Positions 32,530 through 41,781 of a stretch of DNA of 64,000 nt are shown one piece after another. The stretch covers positions 62,001 through 126,000 of the forward strand of contig JANWUR010000008.1 in NCBI GenBank assembly GCA_024958655.1, given 5' to 3'. Within the stretch, counting starts at the first letter, position 1, and the number at the start of each line of letters is the position of its first letter. The notes under the pieces are model-generated. The model searched no databases and was not told the origin of the DNA. It worked only from the letters and a program-made list of their open reading frames with translations. The DNA is from Cyanobium sp. FGCU6 (lineage in GTDB: Bacteria; Cyanobacteriota; Cyanobacteriia; PCC-6307; Cyanobiaceae). Made by a program: the position numbers and the translations under genes.

Positions 32530-33580
32530 GCGCCTTCTCCCCCGCCGCACCCTGCTGCGCCTGGCCGCCTCCACCGGTCTCGGTCTGCCTGCCCTATCCC
32601 TGCTCGGCGGCTGTCGTGCCGAAGCCGCTGAGCTGCTCGCGGTGCGTGGGGAGCTGCCTGCCGGCTGGGCCCGGCGCCTGCCCAGCCCCTGGCGGCTGCG
32701 CCAGCTCGATGATCCCGCCGCCGTGCGGGCAGCGCTGCTGCCGCCGGCGGCGGGATCTGCCGCGTCCGCTCGCCCCCGGACTGACGGCTCCCCCCCGGCA
32801 CTGATCCAGCTCGGCGACGGCTGGGCCACCAGCCTGCCCCGCCCCTCCCTGCAGCCGATCGGCACCCCGGCCCTGCTGGCCAGACTGGCGCCCCTCGCCG
32901 CCCCCGTGCAGCGCCTGTTCGCTCCCGAAGGATCACCGGCGCTGGCCTGGCCCTGGTCGCTGTCTCCCTGGGTGCTGGTCCTCCGGGACCGGCCCGATCT
33001 CGCCGCCCGCGCCGCCGATGGCTGGGACCTTCTGCTCGATCCCAGCCTGGCCGGCCGGGTGGTCCTGCCCTCCAGTCCCCGGGTGACCATCGCCCTGGTG
33101 GAAGGGGATCTCACCCGCCTGCGCCGCCTGCGGGCCCACGCCCTCGCCAGCGACGACCGCGATGGCCTCCGGCTGCTGCTCAGTGGACCGGCTCAGGCGG
33201 CGGTGGTGCCGCGCCAGCGGGTGGTGCCCCTGCTGCGCAGCGATCCGCGCCTTCAGGTGGTGCTGCCGGCGGAGGGCGGGCCCCTGACCTGGAACCTGCT
33301 GCTCCGCCCCACCGGTGACGGGCCCGCCCCCCCCATCGACTGGCTGGCGGAGATCCTGGAGCCGCCCCTGCTGCCACGGCTGCTGGCGGCGGGCTGGGTG
33401 CCCCCCCTGCCGCGGCCGCTGTTGCAGCAGGCCCTGAAGGGCTTTCCCGCCGCGATGGCCGCCATCCTGCTTCCCCCCGCTGTCGTGCAGGAGCGCTGGC
33501 GGGATCTGCCGCCGCTTCCGGCCCAGGAACGCCTGGCTCTTCAGCACCTGTGGGATGAGGCGGCCCCGCCCCCCGGCTAG
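32522..33580 (+). CDS. Tat-type signal extracellular solute-binding (PotD-like) protein
   Basis: MAERLLPRRTLLRLAASTGLGLPALSLLGGCRAEAAELLAVRGELPAGW...ALAWPWSLSPWVLVLRDRPDLAARAADGWDLLLDPSLAGRVVLPSSPRV. Confidence 0.75.
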   Translation: MAERLLPRRTLLRLAASTGLGLPALSLLGGCRAEAAELLAVRGELPAGWARRLPSPWRLRQLDDPAAVRAALLPPAAGSAASARPRTDGSPPALIQLGDGWATSLPRPSLQPIGTPALLARLAPLAAPVQRLFAPEGSPALAWPWSLSPWVLVLRDRPDLAARAADGWDLLLDPSLAGRVVLPSSPRVTIALVEGDLTRLRRLRAHALASDDRDGLRLLLSGPAQAAVVPRQRVVPLLRSDPRLQVVLPAEGGPLTWNLLLRPTGDGPAPPIDWLAEILEPPLLPRLLAAGWVPPLPRPLLQQALKGFPAAMAAILLPPAVVQERWRDLPPLPAQERLALQHLWDEAAPPPG

Positions 33581-34743
33581 CCCCACAGCCGCCGCCGCGG
33601 CGCGGCCGCCAGCCGGCGGTGGGTGTCGGCGAGCAGATCGGGGATCGGCAGCTCCAGGGGACAGCGCGGCAGGCAGGCGCCGCAGCGGTTGCATGCCGAC
33701 GCATCACGCTGCTCCCACCAGTGTCCGGCGCGGCCGATGAGGCTGTAACGCTCGCCGGCGAAGGCCTCCATCCCGTGCCCCACCGCCAGGTTGCGCAGAC
33801 GCAGCAGCGCCGGGATCGGCACCTCGGAGGGGCAGGGCAGGCAGGCCCGGCACTGTCCGCAGCGTTCGGGGCCCAGCCGTTGCCGGCCCGCCGCCTCCAG
33901 ACGCTCGATCGCCGCTCGTTCCGCCTCCGTGAGCGGGCCATCGGCGCGGCCCAGCCGCTCGGCCCACACCAGATCACTCGGCTGGGCGGCGCCGAGGCTG
34001 AGGGTGCTGATGCCCTGGGCCAGCAGGAACCGGTAGGCCAGCTCGAGCGGCTGGAAGGGGGAGCAGTCCTGCCGCAGCTCCGCTGGCGGGTCGTAGAGCC
34101 GTCCCCCCTTGTCGGCGGGGGAGATCGCCATCACGCCGATGCCCTCGGCCAGGGCGGCGTGGGCCAGGGGCAGCCGCTGCCGATCGAACAGGTGCAGGTG
34201 AAGGCTGCAGAACCCGAAGCGCCCGCCCTCGAGCGCCGCCGCAATCAGGGCATCGTCGCCATGGCTGGAGAAGCCCACCTGCCCCGCCAGCCCTTCCCCC
34301 TCGGCCCAGGCCAGCAGCTCCGCCCCTTCGCCTCTCAGGCTCCAGGCCAGGTGCTCGGGAGTGTTGAGGCCATGCACCGCAAGGTTGTCGAGCCGCCCGG
34401 TGCCGAGCCGCTGCAGACAGGCTCGCAGGGCCTGCTTCCCTTCCGCCAGCCCCACCCCCGGCAGGATCTTGCTGGTGAGCACCAGGGCGGCCCGGGTAAC
34501 GGGATCCCGCTGCTCGAGTGCCGCCAGGGCCCGGCCCAGAAATGCTTCCGCCGGGCCATAGGCCGGGGCGGTTTCCAGATGGTTGATCCCCACCGCCACG
34601 GCGCGCTCCAGCACCGCCGCCATCGCCGCGGGGTTGTCGAGGGCCCGCATGGTGCCAAGGGTGAACAGGGAGACGGGACGCCCCCGGCGGCCGAACGGTC
34701 GGCTGCTGGCCCGGCCCTCCTCCCGCTCAGAGAGGACCGGCAC
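33577..34743 (-). CDS. Aldo/keto reductase with C-terminal 2x[4Fe-4S] ferredoxin-like motifs
   Basis: VSLFTLGTMRALDN...GINHLETAPAYGPAEAFLGRALAAL; CGQCRACLPCPSEVPIP and CNRCGACLPRCPLELPIP. Confidence 0.88.
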   Translation of the reverse strand: MPVLSEREEGRASSRPFGRRGRPVSLFTLGTMRALDNPAAMAAVLERAVAVGINHLETAPAYGPAEAFLGRALAALEQRDPVTRAALVLTSKILPGVGLAEGKQALRACLQRLGTGRLDNLAVHGLNTPEHLAWSLRGEGAELLAWAEGEGLAGQVGFSSHGDDALIAAALEGGRFGFCSLHLHLFDRQRLPLAHAALAEGIGVMAISPADKGGRLYDPPAELRQDCSPFQPLELAYRFLLAQGISTLSLGAAQPSDLVWAERLGRADGPLTEAERAAIERLEAAGRQRLGPERCGQCRACLPCPSEVPIPALLRLRNLAVGHGMEAFAGERYSLIGRAGHWWEQRDASACNRCGACLPRCPLELPIPDLLADTHRRLAAAPRRRLWG

Positions 34744-35308
34744 GACCCTCGTCGCCGGATTCCTCCTCCGGAGCTCCGCCGCTCTCCGTTCCGGGGGACG
34801 GCTCGCTCTCCGGAGAGGCCTTGCCCAGATTGCGGATCAGCTCGGCCGGGCTGGTGCGCTCCAGGAAGCGGCGGAAATCGGCCAGATCCTCGGCATCGGC
34901 CTCGGCGTCCACCGGGATCGAGGCATCGGCCACAACCTCCTCCAGCATCCAGATGCCGCTGCCGGTGCGCAGAGCCAGGGCGATGGCATCGCTCGGGCGG
35001 GCGTCGAGTTCGTGACTCGTGCCATCGCTGCGCTCGAGCTTGATCACGGCTCGGAAGGTGCTGTTCTCGATGGCGTGGATCACCACCCGCTCCAGGGTCA
35101 GCCCCGCCACCTCCAGCAGGCTGGCCATCAGATCGTGGCTGAGGGGCCGGGGCGGGCGCTCGCCGCTGAGTCCGGCGAGGATGTTCTGGGCCTGGGCCTG
35201 GTCGATCCAGATCGGCACCTGCCGGCGGCCCGAGGGATCGCGGAGCAGCACGATCGGGCTGCGGCTGGCCGCATCGAGGGCAATGCCGGCAACGCTCATC
35301 TCCACCAT
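34727..35308 (-). CDS. Bifunctional nuclease (DUF151) family protein
   Basis: MVEMSVAGIALDAASRSPIVLLRDPSGRRQVPIWIDQAQAQNILAGL...RPLSHDLMASLLEVAGLTLERVVIHAIENSTFRAVIKLE...[24 protein letters not shown]. Confidence 0.9.
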   Translation of the reverse strand: MVEMSVAGIALDAASRSPIVLLRDPSGRRQVPIWIDQAQAQNILAGLSGERPPRPLSHDLMASLLEVAGLTLERVVIHAIENSTFRAVIKLERSDGTSHELDARPSDAIALALRTGSGIWMLEEVVADASIPVDAEADAEDLADFRRFLERTSPAELIRNLGKASPESEPSPGTESGGAPEEESGDEGRAGPL

Positions 35309-35383
35309 GGCGTGACCGTTCCCCCTGGCAGGCGCCGGTATCCGTGAAACGATTATGGCCACTGGGAACCCTGCAGGACCGCG

Positions 35384-36049
35384 ATGTTCACCGGACTGGT
35401 CCAGGCCGTCGGGCGGCTCGAGCGTGCTGCAGCCGGCGTGGGGGTGAGGACCGAGCCCGGTGCCATCGGCCCCCTGGCTCTCGGAGACAGCGTGGCGGTC
35501 GATGGGGTGTGTCTCACCGTTGCCGAGCGGCTGGAGGGGGATCGGGGCTTCCTGGCGGACGTGAGCGAGGAGACCCTGGGCCGCACCACCCTGGCCGCCA
35601 GGGCGGCTGCGGGAGCGGCGGTGAATCTGGAGCCGGCCCTGCGCCTGAGCGACCGGCTGGGGGGCCATCTCGTGAGCGGCCACGTCGATGGCCAGGGCGT
35701 AGTGCGGGCGATCGAACGTCGTCCAGCCTCCTGGCATCTCGAGGTGGCCTGGCGAGACCCCGCCTACGGCCGTTATGTGTGCGAGAAGGCCAGCGTGGCC
35801 GTCGACGGCATCAGCCTCACGGTGGCGGGCTGTGATCCCACCGGCGCCAGCTTCTGGATCGCGGTGATTCCCCACACCTGGGCGATCACCACGCTGGGGC
35901 ACCGGCGGGTGGGTGATGCCGTGAACCTGGAGGCGGATCTGCTGGCCAAGTACACCGAACGGCTGCTGTCCGGATCGGCGGCCCTCCCGAGCGCGCCTGC
36001 TCCCGAAGCGATCACCCCCGACTGGCTGGCCCGTCAGGGCTGGCTGTGA
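35384..36049 (+). CDS. ribE: Riboflavin synthase, alpha subunit
   Basis: MFTGLVQAVGRLERA...LALGDSVAVDGVCLTVAE...DVSEETLGRTTLAARA...GGHLVSGHVDGQGVV. Confidence 0.96.
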   Translation: MFTGLVQAVGRLERAAAGVGVRTEPGAIGPLALGDSVAVDGVCLTVAERLEGDRGFLADVSEETLGRTTLAARAAAGAAVNLEPALRLSDRLGGHLVSGHVDGQGVVRAIERRPASWHLEVAWRDPAYGRYVCEKASVAVDGISLTVAGCDPTGASFWIAVIPHTWAITTLGHRRVGDAVNLEADLLAKYTERLLSGSAALPSAPAPEAITPDWLARQGWL

Positions 36050-36105
36050 GCGGATGGCGCCTGGCGGACGACCTGCCTAGGTTCCGGTTGGTCGCGACGC
36101 ACTCC

Positions 36106-36714
36106 ATGGTCCACGATCCCTCCCCGCTCTCCTCACCGCCTGGTCGTCTGGTGGGGCGTAGCAGTTCGGCCCTGCGCAGCTTCACCCTGGCCGAGGGGAT
36201 CGTCCTGCTGGTGCTGGGGGTGCTCTCCCTGATCTTTCCGGTGGTCGCCTCGGTGTGGGTCACGGCGGTGGTGGCCCTGTCCTTCCTGGTGGGGGGGATC
36301 ATCGGCTGGATCAACGGGCTCACCCGTTCACCGCGCCTCATGGGCTCTGTCGCCTTCTGGCGACTGGTGGTCGCCACGCTCTTTCTGGTGGCCGGGCTAT
36401 GGATGATCCGCCAGCTCGCCGGCGGTCCGGCTGCAGCCGCCTCCCAGGTGGCAGCCCTGGCGCTGGCGATCGGCGTGGTGTTCCTGGCGGAGGGCCTGGT
36501 GTCGATCCTGGTGGCGCTCACCCACCGTCAGGTGAAGGGGTGGGGATGGGGACTGGCCAACGGGATCGTGACCCTGGTGCTGGGCCTGCTGATCCTCACC
36601 ATGAAGGAACTGAGCCTGCTCTGGGTGCTGGGCACCCTGGTGGGGATCAGCTTCCTTTTCAGCGGCATCGATCTGCTCACCTTCAGCGCCAGCTTCCACC
36701 CTGAGTCCGAATAA
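36106..36714 (+). CDS. DUF308/HdeD-family membrane protein
   Basis: RSFTLAEGIVLLVLGVLSLIFPVVASVWVTAVVALSFLVGGIIGWINGL...LVLGLLILTMKELSLLWVLGTLVGISFLFSGIDLLTFS. Confidence 0.82.
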   Translation: MVHDPSPLSSPPGRLVGRSSSALRSFTLAEGIVLLVLGVLSLIFPVVASVWVTAVVALSFLVGGIIGWINGLTRSPRLMGSVAFWRLVVATLFLVAGLWMIRQLAGGPAAAASQVAALALAIGVVFLAEGLVSILVALTHRQVKGWGWGLANGIVTLVLGLLILTMKELSLLWVLGTLVGISFLFSGIDLLTFSASFHPESE

Positions 36715-36761
36715 GAGCGGCGCGGTCGGCGGCGTCGCCTCACGCAACGAGTAAGGCCGCT

Positions 36762-37154
36762 TCAGGGTGCAACGTCTTCGGCCTCTCCCTCGTCTTGCCG
36801 TCCTTCGCCCGGCTCGAGGGGAAGCAGCCAGATCGAGCCCGTTTCCTTGTGCAGTTCGATCCGGAACTCCTGGCCCGGGCTCAGACCCAGGCGCCGGGTG
36901 TAGGCCTGGCCGATCAGCAGGTTGCCGTTGCCGTGCACCCGCGTACGGAACTCGGCCTGACGACCCTTGCCGGCTCCGCTGCCGGTGCTGGTGGCTGGCA
37001 GGGCATAGCCCTTGGCGCTCACCAGCGCCCGGTAGAAGCTTTTCTTCAGCACCCGACCGCTGGGGCCCACATAGCCGCACGCCCGGGCGATCTGGTCTTC
37101 GGGTCGATTGCCCAGGGAGCGGGCCTTGTCGAGCAGGGCCTGACCCTCGAGCAT
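36762..37154 (-). CDS. AbrB-family (cyAbrB-like) transcriptional regulator
   Basis: MLEGQALLDKARSLGNRPEDQIARACGYVGPSGRVLKKSFYRALVSAKGYALP...AEFRTRVHGNGNLLIGQAYTRRLGLSPGQEFRIEL; an upstream ATG at 37232 is possible. Confidence 0.82.
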   Translation of the reverse strand: MLEGQALLDKARSLGNRPEDQIARACGYVGPSGRVLKKSFYRALVSAKGYALPATSTGSGAGKGRQAEFRTRVHGNGNLLIGQAYTRRLGLSPGQEFRIELHKETGSIWLLPLEPGEGRQDEGEAEDVAP

Positions 37155-37362
37155 CACGTTGGCGCCATCACGCCCGTGGAGGCGCCCATCGGATCCAGCG
37201 TCATCATCGCCGCTTGGTGATGCGGAGAACATCCTGCCTTTCGGAGGCATTACCGCCTGCCTTCGATGATGGCCTGATTCTGCCGATTCACCAGCCGCTG
37301 CGGCAAGGGGGGAGTGGCGAGCTGCGCTGACCGGGCCCAGATCCGATGGCTCGAAATCATGG

Positions 37363-37998
37363 TCAGAGCAGATAGAGAAGGCCGTACAGCACAACCCAGA
37401 TCCCATCCACGAAGTGCCAGTAGAGCTCTGCAGCCTCGAGGCCGAAGGGGTTGGAGGCACTGATGCGTCCGCTCTCTCTCGCCTGCCAGCAGACGATCAG
37501 GATGCAGATCACCCCGAGGGTCACATGCAGGCCGTGGAAGCCGGTGAGGGCGTAGAAGGTGCTGGCGTAGAGGTTGTCGGTGAGACCGAAGGGGAGGTGG
37601 AAATACTCCACCATCTGGCCCGCCAGGAAAGCTGCCCCAAGGGCACCCGTCACCAGCAACCAGAGACGGGCCGCTTCCCCGTCGCCGCTCAGCAGACGTC
37701 GTCCGGCCCGGTGGAAGGTGACGCTGCTCACCAGCAGCAGCACCGTGTTGATGGTGGGCAGAAGCAGCTCCAGCTCGTAGGTGGAGTCCGCTGGGAGCGG
37801 ATTGACCGCTCGGAAGGTGAGGTAAGCGGCGAAGAAGCCGGCGAAGGTCATGCCGTCGGCGATCAGGAAGGTGGCCAGCCCGAACAGACGCACATCAGCA
37901 TGGCCCTCGTCATGGCTGCTTTCGTGGCCAGCGCCGTTCGGGGATGGCAGCGCCACCGCGCCGGCTGCTGTTGAGGTTTCGGGAGTGAGGGGTGTCAT
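37363..37998 (-). CDS. ctaE: Cytochrome c oxidase subunit III
   Basis: VRLFGLATFLIADGMTFAGFFAAYLTFRAVNPLP...TFYALTGFHGLHVTLGVICILIV...ELYWHFVDGIWVVLYGLLYLL. Confidence 0.95.
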   Translation of the reverse strand: MTPLTPETSTAAGAVALPSPNGAGHESSHDEGHADVRLFGLATFLIADGMTFAGFFAAYLTFRAVNPLPADSTYELELLLPTINTVLLLVSSVTFHRAGRRLLSGDGEAARLWLLVTGALGAAFLAGQMVEYFHLPFGLTDNLYASTFYALTGFHGLHVTLGVICILIVCWQARESGRISASNPFGLEAAELYWHFVDGIWVVLYGLLYLL

Positions 37999-38055
37999 GG
38001 CAATCGCGATGGGCGTGAGCGAAACCGCACAGTGAGCAGGGCGTGGAGGTCCGGA

Positions 38056-39726
38056 TCAGCGCTGGCTGGCCCGCCAAAGCTCACTGCCGCTGGCGGCGGT
38101 CAGATCAAGCTGACCTTCGGGCGTGCCGTAGGCATAGGGGTGGGTCACAAGGGGGGCCTCCCCCACCCAGTTCTCCACGGGCGGGGGGGAGCTGGTGAGC
38201 CATTCCGGCGTCAGTGCCCTCCAGGGGTTGTCGCCGGCCGGCTGGCCCCGGTAGGCGGTGAGGATCACATTGATCAACAGGGGCACCGTGCTGAGTGCCA
38301 TCAGCAGGGCACCAACACTGCTGACCTGATTCCAGGTGGTGAAGGAGGGGTCGTACTCGGCTACGCGGCGGGGCATGCCGTTGAGGCCCAGCCAGTGCTG
38401 GGGCGCGAAGCAGAGGTTGAAGCCGATGAAGGTGAGCAGGAAATGGAGGCGACCAAGGTCTTCGTTCAGCAGCCTGCCGGTGAACTTGGGATACCAGTGA
38501 TAGAGGGCGCTGAAGATCACGAAGACCGTGCCGCCGTAGACGATGTAATGGAAATGGGCAACTACGAAATAGGTATCGTGGACATGGATGTCGAAGGGCA
38601 CCTGGGCCAGTGCGATGCCGGTGATGCCGCCGAACACGAAGTTCACGATGAAGGCGCAGGCGAACAGCATGGCGCTGTTGAGGGCGATGCGTCCACCCCA
38701 CAGGGTGGCGAGCCAGTTGAAGAACTTGATGCCGGTGGGAACCGCGATGAAGGAGGTGGCGATGGTGAAGAAGAGGCGCATCCAGGGCGGTGTGCCGCTG
38801 GTGAACATGTGATGGGCCCAGACGATCAGCCCCAACACGACGATCCCCATGATCGAATACACCATCGTGGTGTAGCCGAACAGTGGCTTGCGCGCATGCA
38901 CAGGCAGGATTTCACTCACAAGTCCGAATGCCGGAAGTACCATGATGTAAACCGCCGGGTGTGAGTAAAACCAGAACAGATGCTGATACACCACCACGTT
39001 GCCCCCCATGCTCGGATTGAAGAATCCCGTGTGGGCGACGATGTCAAAGCTCAGGAGGATGAGCGTTCCAGCCAGGACAGGGGTGGAGAGCACCACCAGA
39101 AGGCTGGTGCCGAGCATGGCCCAGCAGTACATCGGCAGGTGCATCATTTTCAGCCCTGGCCGCCGCAGCTTCAGGATCGTGGCGATGAAATTGATGCCCC
39201 CGAAGATCGAGCTTCCCCCCAGAAGCAGCACGCTCACGATCCAGAGCACCTGCCCCAGCGCCGGCGTGGTGAGGCTCAGGGGCGGGTAGGCGGTCCAGCC
39301 GGACTGGGCGGCGCCGCCGCTGATGAAATAGCTGCTGATCAGCAGGATGCCTGCCGGGGGGATCAGCCAGAAGGCCACAGCATTGAGGCGGGGGAAGGCC
39401 ATGTCCCTGGCGCCTACATAGAAAGGGATCAGGTAGTTCCCAAAGGCACCGTTCACCACCGGCACGATCCAGAGAAAGATCATCACCGTGCCATGGAGGG
39501 TGAGAATCTGGTTATAAACGTCGCGGCTGACGAAATCGCTGATCGGGCTTGACAGTTCGGTGCGGATCACACCCGCAAGGGCTCCGCCGATCAGGTAGAA
39601 GACGAAGCCGCACACCAGGTACTGAAGACCGATCACCTTGTGGTCAAGGCTGAAGCTGAAATAGCGGAGCCAGCCCTCGGGCTGCAGGCTGCCGGCCTCG
39701 AAGTCGGCGGGGCGGGCGATGGTCAT
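38056..39726 (-). CDS. ctaD: Cytochrome c oxidase subunit I
   Basis: YFSFSLDHKVIGLQYLVCGFVFYLIGG...HGTVMIFLWIVPVVNGAFGNYLIPFYVGARDMAFPRLNAVAFW...HLFWFYSHPAVYIMVLPAFG...VHDTYFVVAHFHYIVYGG. Confidence 0.97.
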   Translation of the reverse strand: MTIARPADFEAGSLQPEGWLRYFSFSLDHKVIGLQYLVCGFVFYLIGGALAGVIRTELSSPISDFVSRDVYNQILTLHGTVMIFLWIVPVVNGAFGNYLIPFYVGARDMAFPRLNAVAFWLIPPAGILLISSYFISGGAAQSGWTAYPPLSLTTPALGQVLWIVSVLLLGGSSIFGGINFIATILKLRRPGLKMMHLPMYCWAMLGTSLLVVLSTPVLAGTLILLSFDIVAHTGFFNPSMGGNVVVYQHLFWFYSHPAVYIMVLPAFGLVSEILPVHARKPLFGYTTMVYSIMGIVVLGLIVWAHHMFTSGTPPWMRLFFTIATSFIAVPTGIKFFNWLATLWGGRIALNSAMLFACAFIVNFVFGGITGIALAQVPFDIHVHDTYFVVAHFHYIVYGGTVFVIFSALYHWYPKFTGRLLNEDLGRLHFLLTFIGFNLCFAPQHWLGLNGMPRRVAEYDPSFTTWNQVSSVGALLMALSTVPLLINVILTAYRGQPAGDNPWRALTPEWLTSSPPPVENWVGEAPLVTHPYAYGTPEGQLDLTAASGSELWRASQR

Positions 39727-39771
39727 GATGGGCTGGAGGTGCTGAGGGAGTGGAGAAGGCGAGACGGGGGC

Positions 39772-40650
39772 TCAGGCGAAGGGCGTAGCCGTGGCGGCGC
39801 TGACGGTGACGGGGGCCGGGCGATTGCTCGCCAGCCACGCTTCGAAAGCGTCGTCTTCGTGCACCACCACGGTGGAACGCATGCCGCCGTGATACGGACC
39901 GCAGAGCTCGGCACAGACGATGGGATAGCTGCCCGGCCGGGTGGCGGTGAAGCTCAGAAGCGTGGGCTGACCCGGGATCACATCCTGCTTGAGTCGGAAC
40001 TGGGGGACCCAGAAGGCATGGATCACATCATTGGCCTTCATGCGAAGTTGCACCGGCCGACCCACAGGAACATGCAGTTCGCCGCTGATGAAATCACCTT
40101 CGGGGTAGTGGAAGAGGAAGGCGAATTGGATGGCCGTCACGTCCACCGCCAGGGGTGGACTCTGCGGAGCTCCCTCAGCGATGCCGGCGTTGGCGATGCC
40201 TCCCCAGATGCGTTCCTCGGAGGTGTTGATCACAACGTCGGCCACCGAAGCCATCTCAGCGGCGGCGTGCATCGAGCTGTGATCATGGAGTGGTACCATC
40301 CCACCCATACGCTCGTAGATGTCGTAGCTGTAGATACCAACGAACAGCACGACGATCGCAGGGATGGCCGTCCAGACGATTTCGAGCGGCAGGTTGCCTT
40401 CGATCGCCAGCCCGTCGCCGAGTTCACCGGCCCGCCGTCGAAAGCGAACAAGACTGTACACCAAAAGCCCCACGATGCCGAGGAAGAGGATCGTGCCGAT
40501 GCTGAAAAGAACACGGAACAGGTCGTCGTAGACCGGCGCGTTCGCGCTGGCATCAACGGGCAGCAGCGAAACGTTCTGGCCGATCCAGAGGCCGGCGAGA
40601 ACAAGTCCCATGCCAAGTAGCAGGGTGATCAGAGGTGAGGGGATCGTCAC
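39772..40650 (-). CDS. ctaC: Cytochrome c oxidase subunit II
   Basis: LEIVWTAIPAIVVLFVGIYSYDIYERMGG...VIHAFWVPQFRLKQDVIPGQPTLLSFTATRPGSYPIVCAELCGPYHGGMRSTVVVHE (CuA motif). Confidence 0.96.
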   Translation of the reverse strand: MTIPSPLITLLLGMGLVLAGLWIGQNVSLLPVDASANAPVYDDLFRVLFSIGTILFLGIVGLLVYSLVRFRRRAGELGDGLAIEGNLPLEIVWTAIPAIVVLFVGIYSYDIYERMGGMVPLHDHSSMHAAAEMASVADVVINTSEERIWGGIANAGIAEGAPQSPPLAVDVTAIQFAFLFHYPEGDFISGELHVPVGRPVQLRMKANDVIHAFWVPQFRLKQDVIPGQPTLLSFTATRPGSYPIVCAELCGPYHGGMRSTVVVHEDDAFEAWLASNRPAPVTVSAATATPFA

Positions 40651-40753
40651 TGGTGAACCCCGGCAGAGGGTGAATCCGCTTTTCAGCCTATGGGCGTCGC
40701 TCCGGGTGCGCGAGTCTGGCGGGGTGGAGTGTCACGATTGCCGCCAAAATTCA

Positions 40754-40791
40754 CAGGGAATCCCTGAGATGTGCGGGATCGCTCATCTCAG
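40754..40791. promoter_or_regulatory. Two overlapping inverted repeats in the ctaC/ctaA divergent region
   Basis: CAGGGA-a-TCCCTG (40754-40766) and CTGAGATG-N12-CATCTCAG (40764-40791), read directly; function inferred. Confidence 0.45.
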
Positions 40792-40806
40792 CGGACTCGC
40801 TAACTT

Positions 40807-41781
40807 GTGCATCCTCGCTTCTTGCGGGCCGTGGTCACGGCGTTTTCTCCACGACTGCTCCGAGCCCTGGTGCTGCTCTGTGCCCACCTCGTGGTGGCGC
40901 TGATCGCCCTGGTGGTGATCGGCGGTGTCACGCGTGTCATGGAGGCCGGTCTGGCCTGTCCGGACTGGCCCCTCTGCTACGGCTCCCTCCTGCCGGGGCG
41001 GCAGATGAACCTGAAGGTGTTCCTGGAGTGGTTCCACCGTCTCGACGCTTTCGTGGTGGGGGTTGCCCTGCTGGTTCTTGGAGTCGTCAGCTGGCTGCGC
41101 CGCAGCCAGCTGCCCGGCTGGCTTCCCTGGGCGGCCACCGGCGCCCTTGGCCTGGTGGCGGTGCAGGGTGCCCTCGGAGCCCTGACCGTGACGCACCTTC
41201 TGGAGGCTTCCACCGTCACAGCCCATCTCGCCACAGCCCTCGCCCTGGTGCTCGGCATGGCTGCCCTCCACCAGGCGCTGCTGGGCTCCCTTTCCCCAGA
41301 GCCCCTCGCCACGCCGCCGCTTCCCTGGCGGCTTGCCGCCCTGCTGGCAGGGGTTCTGGTGCCGGCCCAGTGTCTTCTGGGTGGCGCCATGGCCAGTCGC
41401 TGGGCGGCCGAACGCTGTTTCGCCGCAGGCGAGTCGTGCCGCTGGCTGCTGCTCCATCGGCTGGGGGCCTGGCCGGCGGTGCTGTCGCTTTTGCTGCTCG
41501 CCCTGCTGTCCCTCGCTCTGCCTGCATCACAGGCACAGCTGCGGCGCCTCTCCCTGGTGGCTCTGCTGCTGGTGGCGGCCCAGGTAGGCCTGGGGATCCT
41601 CAGCCTGCGGCTTCAGCTGGCCCTGCCGGCCGTGACGGCGGCCCACCAGTTGGTTGCCGCCCTCCTGGTGGCCCTGATCGGCGCCCTCTGGGGCCGTGGG
41701 CTGCTGCGGCCGTCCTCCCCGGCAGAGATCCCCTCGATAGCTCCTTCTCCTTCCCTCTACAGCGAGGCCCTTCGTGGTTAG
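40807..41781 (+). CDS. ctaA: Heme A synthase (COX15/CtaA)
   Basis: [60 protein letters not shown] start (TTG 40805 is nearby but out of frame). Confidence 0.93.
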   Translation: MHPRFLRAVVTAFSPRLLRALVLLCAHLVVALIALVVIGGVTRVMEAGLACPDWPLCYGSLLPGRQMNLKVFLEWFHRLDAFVVGVALLVLGVVSWLRRSQLPGWLPWAATGALGLVAVQGALGALTVTHLLEASTVTAHLATALALVLGMAALHQALLGSLSPEPLATPPLPWRLAALLAGVLVPAQCLLGGAMASRWAAERCFAAGESCRWLLLHRLGAWPAVLSLLLLALLSLALPASQAQLRRLSLVALLLVAAQVGLGILSLRLQLALPAVTAAHQLVAALLVALIGALWGRGLLRPSSPAEIPSIAPSPSLYSEALRG

